From positions 40,318 through 104,317 of the forward strand of contig JAUSJX010000006.1 of assembly GCA_030647435.1 (NCBI GenBank): DNA of 64,000 nucleotides. The letters run 5' to 3'. A program made the translations under genes and the position numbers. Shown here piece after piece: positions 24,202 to 32,015 of the stretch. Source of the DNA: Candidatus Rokuibacteriota bacterium (lineage in GTDB: Bacteria; Methylomirabilota; Methylomirabilia; Rokubacteriales; CSP1-6). Under the pieces are notes generated by a model. The model saw only the letters and a program-made list of their open reading frames with translations. It did no database searches and was not told the origin of the DNA. Every line of letters starts with the position of its first letter. Within the stretch, counting starts at the first letter, position 1.

Positions 24202-24560
24202 GCCCGGGTATCCGATATCACGGGTCAACGCAGCGAGGGATCATGGCTCAACTGCCGCGACAAGACGCGGCCCCCGAGGCTCCTGGCTGGTTCGGAGGGC
24301 GCGCGGCTCACTCAGCAGCGTAAGAGGGAAGAGAAAATGGGTCCATATCGGAAATCCCGGCCCAGAGGCCGGGAAACACATCGGGCTGGCCGCGGAGGCC
24401 CAGGTGATATCGTGCAGCGCCTCGCGGTGTATCACGGCAAGGGAACGATGGCGTGCCCTGCAAATTCGCGGAAACGCGGGTGCCGACGGAGCTCGGCCGG
24501 CCTCGTTCGTCGTGCTATACAGAACTACGCAGTCAGATAACGCAGTTCAAGATACTGAGC
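24202..24560. other. intergenic stretch before the cassette array
   Basis: No supported gene. A possible -10 (TATACA, 24516-24521) and a compact hairpin (AACG-CAGT ... ACTG-AGCGTT, ~24538-24563) lie just before the first cassette. I see no integron integrase gene or clear attI. Confidence 0.4.
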
Positions 24561-24567
24561 GTTGGGC
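24561..24567 (+). other. recombination core site GTTGGGC at the left edge of the cassette array
   Basis: GTTGGGC fits the GTTRRRY core where integron cassettes insert. It lies immediately before the first cassette gene. A full attC or attI cannot be drawn around it. Confidence 0.35.
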
Positions 24568-24594
24568 GCTTTTGAGGTGACACAGGCGGTTACT

Positions 24595-25374
24595 ATGTGG
24601 CAGCCGGACGGGTGGGGGTCGCGCGGCCGAGTCGGGCTCCTCACGCCGCACAACGATATCGTGCCCGAGGGTGAGTTTCGGGCGATGGCGCCGGAAAGCG
24701 TTTCGATTCATGCCGCCCGCGTCCCGCTGGGCTGGCGCAGCGGGTCAGAGCCGCCTCCGATCGGCCTTGACGCAGTCCGCGCCTTCGCCGAGCCACCGCA
24801 CGTCGATGAGGCCGCCGAACTACTTGCAGCTGCTCCGTTGAGCGTGATCGCCTACGCTTTCACAAGCAGCAGCTATCTCGTTGGCCCAGATGGCGACGCG
24901 TCGCTGAAAAGGCGCTTGGAGACGCGAACGCACGGCATCCCTGTGGTCATCCCGTGTCCGTCAGTCGCATTGGCGCTACGTGCGCTCCAGGTGCGGCGGC
25001 TAGCGTTGATCCATCCGCCGTGGTTCCCGGCGGAACTCGACCAGTTGGGAGCCGACTACTTTCGGAGAGCGGGCCTCGAGGTCGTTTACAGTACCGCTGC
25101 AGCAGGCTTATCACGGGACCAGCTGAGTGTGCAGCCGGTCCACGTGTACGAATGGGTATACACGCACGTGCCGGATACGGCCGAGGTGGTATTCATTGGC
25201 GGGGGAGGGTTGCGCGCGATCGGCGCGATCCAGGCTCTCGAAGAAGCCCTCGGGCGCCCGGTTCTCACGGCGAACCAAGTCCTCTCCTGGCATGCTCTGC
25301 GCTTGGCCCGCGTTGATGAGCCTATCGTGCGCTACGGTCAGATCTTTGGATGTCAGTTGCCGGAGGGCGCCTAA
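24595..25374 (+). CDS. maleate isomerase/arylmalonate decarboxylase-fold protein lacking catalytic cysteines (cassette 1)
   Basis: The 259-residue protein has the Asp/Glu racemase-superfamily pattern: RVGLLTPHNDIVPEGEF, YAFTSSSYLVG, VVIPCPSVALALRAL, and IGGGGLRAIGAI near the end. In maleate isomerases the two catalytic cysteines sit in the loops that here read AFTSSS and GGGGLR, so both are absent. The fold may be used for binding or a changed chemistry. ATG 24595 is preferred; in-frame TTG 24562 would start inside the core site. The stop codon lies within the attC inverse core, typical of integron cassettes. Confidence 0.75.
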   Translation: MWQPDGWGSRGRVGLLTPHNDIVPEGEFRAMAPESVSIHAARVPLGWRSGSEPPPIGLDAVRAFAEPPHVDEAAELLAAAPLSVIAYAFTSSSYLVGPDGDASLKRRLETRTHGIPVVIPCPSVALALRALQVRRLALIHPPWFPAELDQLGADYFRRAGLEVVYSTAAAGLSRDQLSVQPVHVYEWVYTHVPDTAEVVFIGGGGLRAIGAIQALEEALGRPVLTANQVLSWHALRLARVDEPIVRYGQIFGCQLPEGA

Positions 25375-25428
25375 CCACGGCATGCAGCCGACGGCGCTCC
25401 GCGCCGCGGCTGATACCCGGCGTTCGGC
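25369..25428 (+). repeat. attC-like cassette recombination site 1
   Basis: Inverse core GCCTAAC (25369-25375) and core GTTCGGC (25422-25428) bracket a 60-bp imperfect palindrome: CAGCCG/CGGCTG and CGGCG/CGCCG arms with an extra base between them, as in integron attC sites. The core deviates from GTTRRRY at one base. Confidence 0.8.
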
Positions 25429-25437
25429 AGACGAGAG

Positions 25438-25809
25438 ATGGAAACAATGACGATCGTGGGAATCGACCATGTTCAGCTCGCGATGCCGAGCGGCCGCGAG
25501 GAGGAGGCGAGGAAGTTTCACTCTGGGCTCTTGGGCATCCCCGAGAGGACCAAGCCTGAAGAACTTGCCAAACGCGGTGGGGTCTGGTTCGAGGGCGACG
25601 CAGTGAAGATCCATCTTGGCGTGGAGGCAGACTGTCGTCCTGCGCGGAAGGCGCACCCGGCCCTGCTCGTGCGCGACCTTGGGCTTTTGGTGGAGCGTCT
25701 TCGTCAGGCCGGCGTCGATGTCCTCGACGACACACTTGAGGGTTATGATCGGGTGTACGTCGCCGATCCTTTCGGGAATCGACTTGAGCTGATGGAGCCA
25801 CTCGGGTGA
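25438..25809 (+). CDS. VOC-family (glyoxalase/dioxygenase fold) protein (cassette 2)
   Basis: A 123-residue single-domain protein with two beta-alpha-beta-beta-beta units: IVGIDHVQLAMP, FHSGLLGIPERTKPEEL, VWFEGDAVKIHLGVE, then HPALLVRDLGLLVERL and DPFGNRLELMEP. VOC proteins include glyoxalases, antibiotic-binding proteins and fosfomycin-resistance enzymes. Candidate metal ligands are His in DHVQ, His in IHLGV and Glu in ELMEP. Start is ATG 25438 or 25447. It starts 10 bp after attC 1 and is followed by attC 2, with no promoter of its own. Confidence 0.88.
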   Translation: METMTIVGIDHVQLAMPSGREEEARKFHSGLLGIPERTKPEELAKRGGVWFEGDAVKIHLGVEADCRPARKAHPALLVRDLGLLVERLRQAGVDVLDDTLEGYDRVYVADPFGNRLELMEPLG

Positions 25810-25837
25810 GTGCGATGTTCCTCGTCGGCGTGAAGCT

Positions 25838-25912
25838 GCCGATTGCGGCGTTGCACCTGACACGTTCCTCGCTAGCGCTCGGGTCGCCACCTGAACGCCA
25901 AGATTGTTAGGC
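25838..25912 (+). repeat. attC-like site 2 (degenerate inverse core)
   Basis: The core GTTAGGC (25906-25912) is perfect. The arms GGCGTT and AACGCC pair, as in attC 5. The inverse core reads GCCGATT instead of GCCTAAC, so this site has decayed at one end. Confidence 0.65.
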
Positions 25913-25942
25913 TCGTGGTTCCCCTGGTCGTTGGAGGATCTC

Positions 25943-26314
25943 GTGGTCAAGCCGAGGTGTGAGCGGGAGCGGGAGCGCCGCATCGCGATGGAGATCGTCG
26001 TCGATGCCTACGATACTCACGAGCGGGCGATGGGCTGGTACTACTACCTCCAAGAGCAGCTCAAAGTTCCGTTCACGGCGACGTGTACCGCCAAGCGTGC
26101 GATCTCCCCCCTGCGCGTCAAGGATGAGGTACAGGTCGTCGGGATGCCCAGCGAGGACGAATGCGAGCACGAGATGTTCGTCACCATCCGCTGGGAGAAG
26201 GATAGATTGGCGGTGCCGCTGGCCCAACTAAGACCTATCAGCGCCACGCACAAGCGGACGCAGCAAGGGGTGGAGGATTGGCGCTACTGGGTCAAGATGG
26301 GATACGAGCTGTGA
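25943..26314 (+). CDS. CcbP-like calcium-binding domain protein (cassette 3)
   Basis: A 123-residue acidic protein with MEIVVDAYDTHERAMGWYYY, TCTAKRAISPLRVKDEVQVV, EDECEHEMFVTIRWE and WRYWVKMGYEL. These blocks match the cyanobacterial calcium-binding protein CcbP family, which is frequent in integron cassettes. The GTG start at 25943 is chosen for its ideal GGAGG (25933-25937, 5-bp spacing). An in-frame ATG at 25988 would cut the conserved helix before DAYD. The function in this setting is unknown. Confidence 0.8.
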   Translation: MVKPRCERERERRIAMEIVVDAYDTHERAMGWYYYLQEQLKVPFTATCTAKRAISPLRVKDEVQVVGMPSEDECEHEMFVTIRWEKDRLAVPLAQLRPISATHKRTQQGVEDWRYWVKMGYEL

Positions 26315-26323
26315 GGGCGGCGA

Positions 26324-26417
26324 GCCTAACCCCCGCATGCAGGCGACGGCGGGCGCGGCGCGCGAGCCCAGCCGGCAGTATCTCGGCGCCCGCCTCGCCT
26401 GATTCGGAGCGTTGAAA
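26324..26417 (+). repeat. attC-like site 3
   Basis: Inverse core GCCTAAC (26324-26330) and core GTTGAAA (26411-26417, last base off consensus) enclose 94 bp. The long arms pair: GGCGA with TCGCC, and GGCGGGCGC with GCGCCCGCC. Confidence 0.75.
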
Positions 26418-26426
26418 GCTGTGGTG

Positions 26427-26735
26427 ATGCGGAAGAAGATCAAGGAAGGCCAGAAGGTCGCGGTGAGCTTTGGGCCGCGTGACCGGCAGTTGGTGCTCGA
26501 GCACACGTTTGCCGGTCCCGACCTGACAGCTGCGCTCCGCCGGGCGCAGCTCGTCGGTGGGAGGCGCGTGGTCCGATACACACTCGGCGATCTCGATGAG
26601 CTACTGGGCTACGTGGCGGCCGAGGCGAATCACGCAACGGACAAGAAGCTTGGAAAAGAGCTCGACGCGCTCTATGCTCGGCTCCGCCGCGAGATGGAGT
26701 CGTACGATGATGGCCTGTGGCAGCAGGCTTTCTAA
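26427..26735 (+). CDS. hypothetical cassette protein (cassette 4)
   Basis: A 102-residue protein, basic at the start (RKKIKEGQKVAVSFGPRDRQ) and acidic/helical later (LGDLDELLGYVAAEANH, KELDALYARLRREMESY). ATG 26427 is chosen; TTG 26412, GTG 26421 and GTG 26424 are also in frame. No family is recognised. Its stop lies inside attC 4, and it has no separate promoter. Confidence 0.7.
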   Translation: MRKKIKEGQKVAVSFGPRDRQLVLEHTFAGPDLTAALRRAQLVGGRRVVRYTLGDLDELLGYVAAEANHATDKKLGKELDALYARLRREMESYDDGLWQQAF

Positions 26736-26802
26736 CCCCGCAGTGCAGTGGGCCGGGGGCTCGCGTTGCTCGCCCTCCGGCCACTGACCGCGCGCGTTAG
26801 GC
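26730..26802 (+). repeat. attC-like site 4
   Basis: TTCTAAC (26730-26736) and a perfect core GTTAGGC (26796-26802) enclose a 73-bp imperfect palindrome with arms CAGTGGGCCGG and CCGGCCACTG. The stop of cassette 4 lies within the inverse core. Confidence 0.85.
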
Positions 26803-26827
26803 AGCGGAAGCGAGGATTCTCTCTCAG

Positions 26828-28558
26828 ATGAGGGCACACAGAATGGATCGCATCACGGCGGCACTGATGGCGGAGTTCTCCAGCGAGAACCAGCTTGATC
26901 AACTGCCCGAGGAAACCCGGTTTGAGCACTTCGCGGCCTACCTAGCCACGTCGCGGCACTTGGCCGATACCTTTGATACCGCCGACCTCGTAACTGGCGC
27001 CGGGGGCGACACTGGGATCGATGCGATAGCGATCGTTGTCAATGGCTCGCTCGTGACCGACTCCGAGCTTGTGAATGAACTCGCCGAGACGAATGGATAC
27101 TTGGACGTGACGTTCGTGTTCGTGCAAGCGGAACGGTCGGCGGCCTTCGACGGGGCCAAGATCGGCACGTTTGGCTTTGGCGTCAACGACTTCTTTCGGG
27201 ATACTCCGCAACTGCCAAGGAACGACGCCGTTAGGGACGCAGCGGCAGTTATGAGCGCGATTTACGCGCTCAGCCCAAAGTTCACAAGAGGGAATCCAAC
27301 CTGCCGCCTGTACTACGTTACGACTGGAAGATGGGTCAACGATGCAAACCTTGTTGCCCGCCAACAGGTGGTCGTCGATGATCTTCGAGGGACGAGACTC
27401 TTTCGTGATGTGGAGTTCATTGACCTCGATGCAGACGCAATTCAGCGGCTGTACAACCAAACCAAGAACGCGATCTCTCGGGATATCACATTCAGCGCGA
27501 GAACGGCTTTGCCAGAAATCCCTGGCGTAGCCGAGGCTTACCTCGGGTTACTGCCCGCTTCGGAGTTTCTCTCGTTGCTCCAAGACGAGACGGGCATACT
27601 GGTCAAGAGCATCTTCTACGAGAACGTCAGAGATTGGCAGGACTACAACGCTGTGAACACTGAGATTCGAGGCACGCTCGAGTCAGTACAGCAGAGACCT
27701 CGATTCGCGTTGATGAACAACGGTGTGACGATTATTGCCAAGACCCTGCGGGCGACAGGGAACAGATTTCACATCGAGGACTACCAGATCGTGAACGGAT
27801 GTCAGACGAGCCACGTGCTGTTCGACCAGCGGGGCCAGATCGACGACACAGTTCTGATTCCGCTGAGGCTCATTGCGACCCAAGACGAAGAATTGATTGC
27901 GTCTATCGTCAAGGCCACCAATCGTCAGACACAAGTCAAGGAAGAACAACTGCTTGCCCTAAACGATTTTCAGAAGAAGCTGGAGGTCTTCTTTGGCAGC
28001 TTTGAAGAAGCCAGGCGCCTCTACTACGAACGTCGCTCGCGTCAGTACAACACTGTGCCTGGAATCGAGAAGACAAGGGTCGTGACGCTGCCAAATCTCA
28101 TCAGGGCGTACGCGGCGCTAGTCCTGGAGGAACCGCACAGGACGACGCGGAATTTTCGCGCGCTTCTGGCCACGGTCGGCACGAATATCTTTGCCCCGGA
28201 TCATCGTTTGGAGCCTTACTACCTGGCGGCTTCAGCCCTGTACAGACTGGAATACCTATTCCGAAACGGCGAGGTAGACGCCAGATTCAAGGCCGCGCGT
28301 TACCACATTCTTCTTGCGACGAGATTGCTCGGGTCACCCCGGCAGCCGCCTAGGCCGAACTCTCACGAAATGGCCCGCTTCTGCGACGAACTCCTTCACA
28401 TTCTTTGGAGCCCTGTAGACGCATCAGCGCTTGTTCGGCGCGCTGTGGACGTCGTCAACGAGGTGGCGGCGGGTAACTTACACCGCGACAACATAAGAAC
28501 GCAGCCCTTTACCGACCAAGTGTTGCGTCGTTGCCGGGAATTGGTGCCCGCTGCCTAA
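26828..28558 (+). CDS. AIPR-family phage-defence protein (cassette 5)
   Basis: A 576-residue protein of the abortive-phage-resistance AIPR family. Recognisable blocks are FYENVRDWQDYNAVNTEI (~260), PRFALMNNGVTIIAK (~300), YQIVNGCQTSHVLFDQ (~320) and IVKATNRQTQVKEEQLLAL (~365). The N-terminal third, with GAGGDTGIDAIAIVV, resembles a restriction-endonuclease-like part (GGxDxGIDA). AIPR proteins defend against phages; the mechanism is poorly known. Start is ATG 26828 or 26843. The stop lies in attC 5, so this is a cassette-borne defence gene, next to a type I restriction locus. Confidence 0.88.
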   Translation: MRAHRMDRITAALMAEFSSENQLDQLPEETRFEHFAAYLATSRHLADTFDTADLVTGAGGDTGIDAIAIVVNGSLVTDSELVNELAETNGYLDVTFVFVQAERSAAFDGAKIGTFGFGVNDFFRDTPQLPRNDAVRDAAAVMSAIYALSPKFTRGNPTCRLYYVTTGRWVNDANLVARQQVVVDDLRGTRLFRDVEFIDLDADAIQRLYNQTKNAISRDITFSARTALPEIPGVAEAYLGLLPASEFLSLLQDETGILVKSIFYENVRDWQDYNAVNTEIRGTLESVQQRPRFALMNNGVTIIAKTLRATGNRFHIEDYQIVNGCQTSHVLFDQRGQIDDTVLIPLRLIATQDEELIASIVKATNRQTQVKEEQLLALNDFQKKLEVFFGSFEEARRLYYERRSRQYNTVPGIEKTRVVTLPNLIRAYAALVLEEPHRTTRNFRALLATVGTNIFAPDHRLEPYYLAASALYRLEYLFRNGEVDARFKAARYHILLATRLLGSPRQPPRPNSHEMARFCDELLHILWSPVDASALVRRAVDVVNEVAAGNLHRDNIRTQPFTDQVLRRCRELVPAA

Positions 28559-28626
28559 CAAGGCGTTGCACCCGTCGGCCCCAGCGCAAGGCCGAGTGGC
28601 CGCGTGTGAACGCCAATGCGTTAGCC
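28553..28626 (+). repeat. attC-like site 5
   Basis: GCCTAACAAGGCGTTGCA at the left (inverse core 28553-28559) and GTTAGCC (28620-28626) at the right, with paired arms GGCGTT/AACGCC and GGCC/GGCC blocks; 74 bp. The left part is the classic attC sequence seen in environmental integrons. Confidence 0.85.
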
Positions 28627-28762
28627 CTCCCGGCGACACACCGGTGCGTCATGCCGGGAGCGAAGCAGAGCTGCCCCACGGCATCGTCGTCGCCAAGGCT
28701 TGGGATAATGCCGTGCGCGATCGCAAAACCCTAGCCAAGGACAACGGGAACTCCTGAGCCGC

Positions 28763-30886
28763 ATGACCAACGACACCTTCAAAGACATCGAGAAGCTCGA
28801 AACCGACCTCTGGGAGACCGCGGATAACCTCCGCGCCAATTCCAAGCTCACCTCCAGCGACTACTTCATGCCCGTGCTGGGCGTGATCTTCCTGCGGCAT
28901 GCGGCCAACCGCTTCGAGGCTGCCCATCGGCAGATCGAGGAGGAGCAGGCAACCGGCAGGATGCCCAAGCGCAAGGTGCTCCCGGCCGACTACCTGCGAC
29001 GCCGCGCGCTCTGGTTGCCGGAGTCGGCCCGCTACGACGCCATCATGCAACGGGCGGCCACCAGCGGAGCCGACCTGCCCAAGCTCATCACCGACGCCAT
29101 GACGGCAATCGAGGCCGAGTTCGAGCCACTGCTGGGCGTCCTGCCCAAGGACTTCGGCATCTTCGAGCCCAAGGTGCTCGAAGACCTGATGCGCCTGTTC
29201 AACAGCGAGCAGATCAAGCTGGCCACCGGTGATGTCTTCGGCCGCATCTACGAGTACTTCCTCGCCAAGTTCTCGATGCAGAAGGCGCACGACAACGGCG
29301 AGTTCTTCACCCCGTCCTCGATCGTGCAGACCATCGTCAACGTCATCGAGCCCGACCATGGCGTGGTGTTCGATCCGGCCTGCGGCTCGGGCGGCATGTT
29401 CGTGCAGTCCAGCCACTTCATCGAGCACGAGGGCGGCGACACGGCGAAGAAGGTCGTCTTCTACGGTCAGGAGAAGAACCGCGATACGATCCGCCTCGCC
29501 AAGATGAACCTCGCGGTCCACGGGCTGGAGGGGAAGATCGCCGAGGCCATCACCTACTACCAGGACGAGCACACCCTCGCGGCCAAGTGTGACTTCGTGA
29601 TGGCCAATCCACCCTTCAACGTCGATCTGGTCGACGCCGAGCGCATCAAGACCGACCCGCGTTTGCCCTTTGGCCTGCCGGGCGTGAACAAGGGCAAGAA
29701 GGTCTCGAACGGCAACTACCTCTGGATCTCCTATTTCTGGAGCTACCTGGGAGCGAAGGGCCGCGCCGGCTTCGTCATGTCCTCGCAGGCGTCGAGCGCC
29801 GGCCACGACGAGAAGAAGGTGCGGCAGAAGATCATCGAGACGGGCGATGTGGACGTGATGATCTCCATCCGCTCAAACTTCTTCTACACTCGCACCGTCC
29901 CCTGCGAGCTGTGGCACTTCGACCGGGCGAAGCCAGTGGCGCGCAAGGACAAGGTGCTGATGCTCGACGCCCGCAACGTCTACCGCAAGGTCACGCGCAA
30001 GATCTACGACTTCTCGCCCGAGCAGATGCGGAACCTCGCCGCCATCGTCTGGATCTACCGCGGCCAGCGGGAGCGCTTCTTGGCACTGGTGAAGACCTAC
30101 CTTGGGCGCGTGGGCGGGGAGAGCGCGGCGATCCCGGTGGCGCTCGCCACGTTCGAGACGATCCTCGCGGATTTGCGCGGGCGGTTCGGCCGTCTCGCCG
30201 ACGCGGCGGCGAAGCACGGCGCGCTCGAAGCCGACACGAAGGCGCCGCTTGCCGACGCGACGACCGAGCTGCGCGAGGCGTCCGCGCTCTACGAGGCGGA
30301 CCGGAAGAAGCTCCTCGCGAGCCTGCGGGCCTTCGGCGAGAAGTACGCCAAGGCCCTGCCCGGCGAGAACGACAAGCAGCACGCCGCGCGCGCGGCGTTC
30401 GAGGGTAACGCCGAAGCGATCCGCGGCTTGATCAAACAGGTGGACCTTCTCTACAAGCTCGCCGCGCGCATCGCGGACCTGGGCGCCGAGCTTGCGGTCG
30501 ATGAAGCGATCTCCGCCGCCTACGACCGCCGCGCCACGGCCAAACTCGTGAAGCAGCTCGACGAGGAGCGCAAGGTTGCCGTCGAGCAGCTCAAAGCCGC
30601 TGTCTACTTCCACCGGCAGGTGGTGTGGCTGCAGGACCGCTTCCCGAATGCCGAGCTGCAGGCCGTGCCGGGGCTGGTCAAGCTGGTCGACCGGGCGGAG
30701 ATCGCGGCCGCCGACTGGAGCCTCACCCCCGGCCGCTACGTCGGCGTGGCCCCGCCGGAAGAGGACGAGGGCTTCGACTTCGAGCAGACCCTGCGCGACA
30801 TCCATGTGGAGCTGGCCGACCTCAACAAGGAAGCGGTGGAGCTGGCGGCGAAGATTCAGACCAACTTCGAGGAGTTGGGGGCATGA
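28763..30886 (+). CDS. hsdM: type I restriction-modification system DNA methyltransferase HsdM
   Basis: The 707-residue N6-adenine methyltransferase has a HsdM N-terminal helical domain (NSKLTSSDYFMPVLGVIFL), SAM motif DPACGSGGMF (~residue 210), catalytic NPPF (~292) and NGNYLWISYF. It is longer than usual (~500-550) because of a ~270-residue helical C-terminus after IYDFSPEQM, ending ELAAKIQTNFEELGA. The tail probably contacts HsdS. Its stop overlaps the YhcG start (ATGA). The tail's last codons are duplicated at 31902-32015. Confidence 0.95.
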   Translation: MTNDTFKDIEKLETDLWETADNLRANSKLTSSDYFMPVLGVIFLRHAANRFEAAHRQIEEEQATGRMPKRKVLPADYLRRRALWLPESARYDAIMQRAATSGADLPKLITDAMTAIEAEFEPLLGVLPKDFGIFEPKVLEDLMRLFNSEQIKLATGDVFGRIYEYFLAKFSMQKAHDNGEFFTPSSIVQTIVNVIEPDHGVVFDPACGSGGMFVQSSHFIEHEGGDTAKKVVFYGQEKNRDTIRLAKMNLAVHGLEGKIAEAITYYQDEHTLAAKCDFVMANPPFNVDLVDAERIKTDPRLPFGLPGVNKGKKVSNGNYLWISYFWSYLGAKGRAGFVMSSQASSAGHDEKKVRQKIIETGDVDVMISIRSNFFYTRTVPCELWHFDRAKPVARKDKVLMLDARNVYRKVTRKIYDFSPEQMRNLAAIVWIYRGQRERFLALVKTYLGRVGGESAAIPVALATFETILADLRGRFGRLADAAAKHGALEADTKAPLADATTELREASALYEADRKKLLASLRAFGEKYAKALPGENDKQHAARAAFEGNAEAIRGLIKQVDLLYKLAARIADLGAELAVDEAISAAYDRRATAKLVKQLDEERKVAVEQLKAAVYFHRQVVWLQDRFPNAELQAVPGLVKLVDRAEIAAADWSLTPGRYVGVAPPEEDEGFDFEQTLRDIHVELADLNKEAVELAAKIQTNFEELGA

Positions 30887-31905
30887 ACGACAGCCGCCTG
30901 CCAGAGAACTACGGTGCCCTGCTCGGCGAGATCAAGGAGCGCATCCACCGCGCCCAGTACGCTGCGCTGCGGGCGGTCAACAAGGAGCTAGTGGTTCTCT
31001 ATTGGGATATCGGGCAGACGATCGTCAGGCGTCAGAAGGGCCGCTCATGGGGCAAGACCGTGGTCGAACGCCTTGCCGGCGATCTGCAGGCGGCATTCCC
31101 GGGCATCGGCGGGTTTTCGGCCTCCAACCTCTGGCGGATGAAGGCTTTCTACGAGACCTACGCCTCATCCGGAAAACTCGCACCACTGGTGCGAGAAATC
31201 AGTTGGAGCCACAACCTTGTGATTATCGAGCAGTGCGCCGATCCGCTCGAACGCGAGTTCTACATCCGCATGACGAAGAAGTTCGGTTGGACCAAGAACG
31301 TCCTGATCCACCAGGTCGAGAATCAGAGCTACGAGAAGACCCTGCTGGGCCAGACCAACTTTGACCGCGCCGTCACCCCGGCGATCCGAGCCCAGGCCAA
31401 GCTGGCCGTCCGGGACGAATACACCTTCGACTTCCTCGAACTCGGCGACGAGCACAGCGAGCGCGAACTCGAACGCGCGCTCATCGCCCGCATCGAGCAC
31501 TTCCTGCGTGCCATGGGGGGCATGTTCGCTTTCGTCGGTAGCCAGTTTCGGCTGGAGGTGGACGGAGAGGAGTTCTTCATCGATCTGCTACTGTTCCACC
31601 GCCGCTTGAAGAGCCTTGTAGCGATCGAGCTGAAGATCGGCAAGTTCCAGCCCGAGTTCGTCGGCAAGATGCAGTTCTATCTGACCGCCCTCGACCGGCA
31701 GGTGCGCGAAGCGGACGAGAACCCCAGCATCGGCATCATCCTGTGCAAGGAGAAGAACCGCACGGTCGTCGAGTACGCCCTGTACGACGCCCGCAAACCC
31801 ATCGGCGTGGCCACCTACCGGCTGGTGAAGCGCCTGCCCAGGGAACTCAAAGGCATGCTTCCCTCACCGGAAGAGATCGCCAAGCTGCTGGAGGCGACAG
31901 AATGA
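30883..31905 (+). CDS. DUF1016/YhcG-type PD-(D/E)XK nuclease
   Basis: The 340-residue protein has the DUF1016 N-terminal domain (VLYWDIGQTIVRRQ, FSASNLWRMKAFYETY) and a C-terminal PD-(D/E)XK core (RLEVDGEEFFIDLLLFHRRL and LVAIELKIGKF, with D and ExK). YhcG proteins occur inside type I restriction operons and defence islands. Their exact role is open, with a nuclease or recombination function proposed. The ATG overlaps hsdM by 4 bp and the stop overlaps the next small frame, so it is fully embedded in the operon. Confidence 0.92.
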   Translation: MNDSRLPENYGALLGEIKERIHRAQYAALRAVNKELVVLYWDIGQTIVRRQKGRSWGKTVVERLAGDLQAAFPGIGGFSASNLWRMKAFYETYASSGKLAPLVREISWSHNLVIIEQCADPLEREFYIRMTKKFGWTKNVLIHQVENQSYEKTLLGQTNFDRAVTPAIRAQAKLAVRDEYTFDFLELGDEHSERELERALIARIEHFLRAMGGMFAFVGSQFRLEVDGEEFFIDLLLFHRRLKSLVAIELKIGKFQPEFVGKMQFYLTALDRQVREADENPSIGIILCKEKNRTVVEYALYDARKPIGVATYRLVKRLPRELKGMLPSPEEIAKLLEATE

Positions 31906-32015
31906 GCGCGATCGAAAGATTCTGCGATGTCCGCACCGAGCTGGCTGACCTCAATCAGAAGGCGTCGGAGCTGGCGGCGAAGATTCAGACCAACTTCGAG
32001 GAGTTGGGAGTGTAA
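31902..32015 (+). CDS. 37-codon frame duplicating the HsdM C-terminus
   Basis: ATG 31902 (overlapping the YhcG stop) opens a short frame ending ELAAKIQTNFEELGV. Its last ~27 residues match the end of HsdM (ELADLNKEAVELAAKIQTNF against ELADLNQKASELAAKIQTNF). About 40 bp are identical: 30839-30879 and 31968-32009. It is best read as a partial duplication of the hsdM 3' end that placed yhcG between hsdM and hsdS. It may keep translation flowing into hsdS rather than make a useful peptide. Confidence 0.6.
   Translation: MSAIERFCDVRTELADLNQKASELAAKIQTNFEELGV

Noticed and set aside
24538..24567. Complete attC or attI at the left end of the cassette array
   Set aside because: The hairpin ending in GTTGGGC is only ~30 bp and lacks a proper inverse core. 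Only the core itself is annotated.
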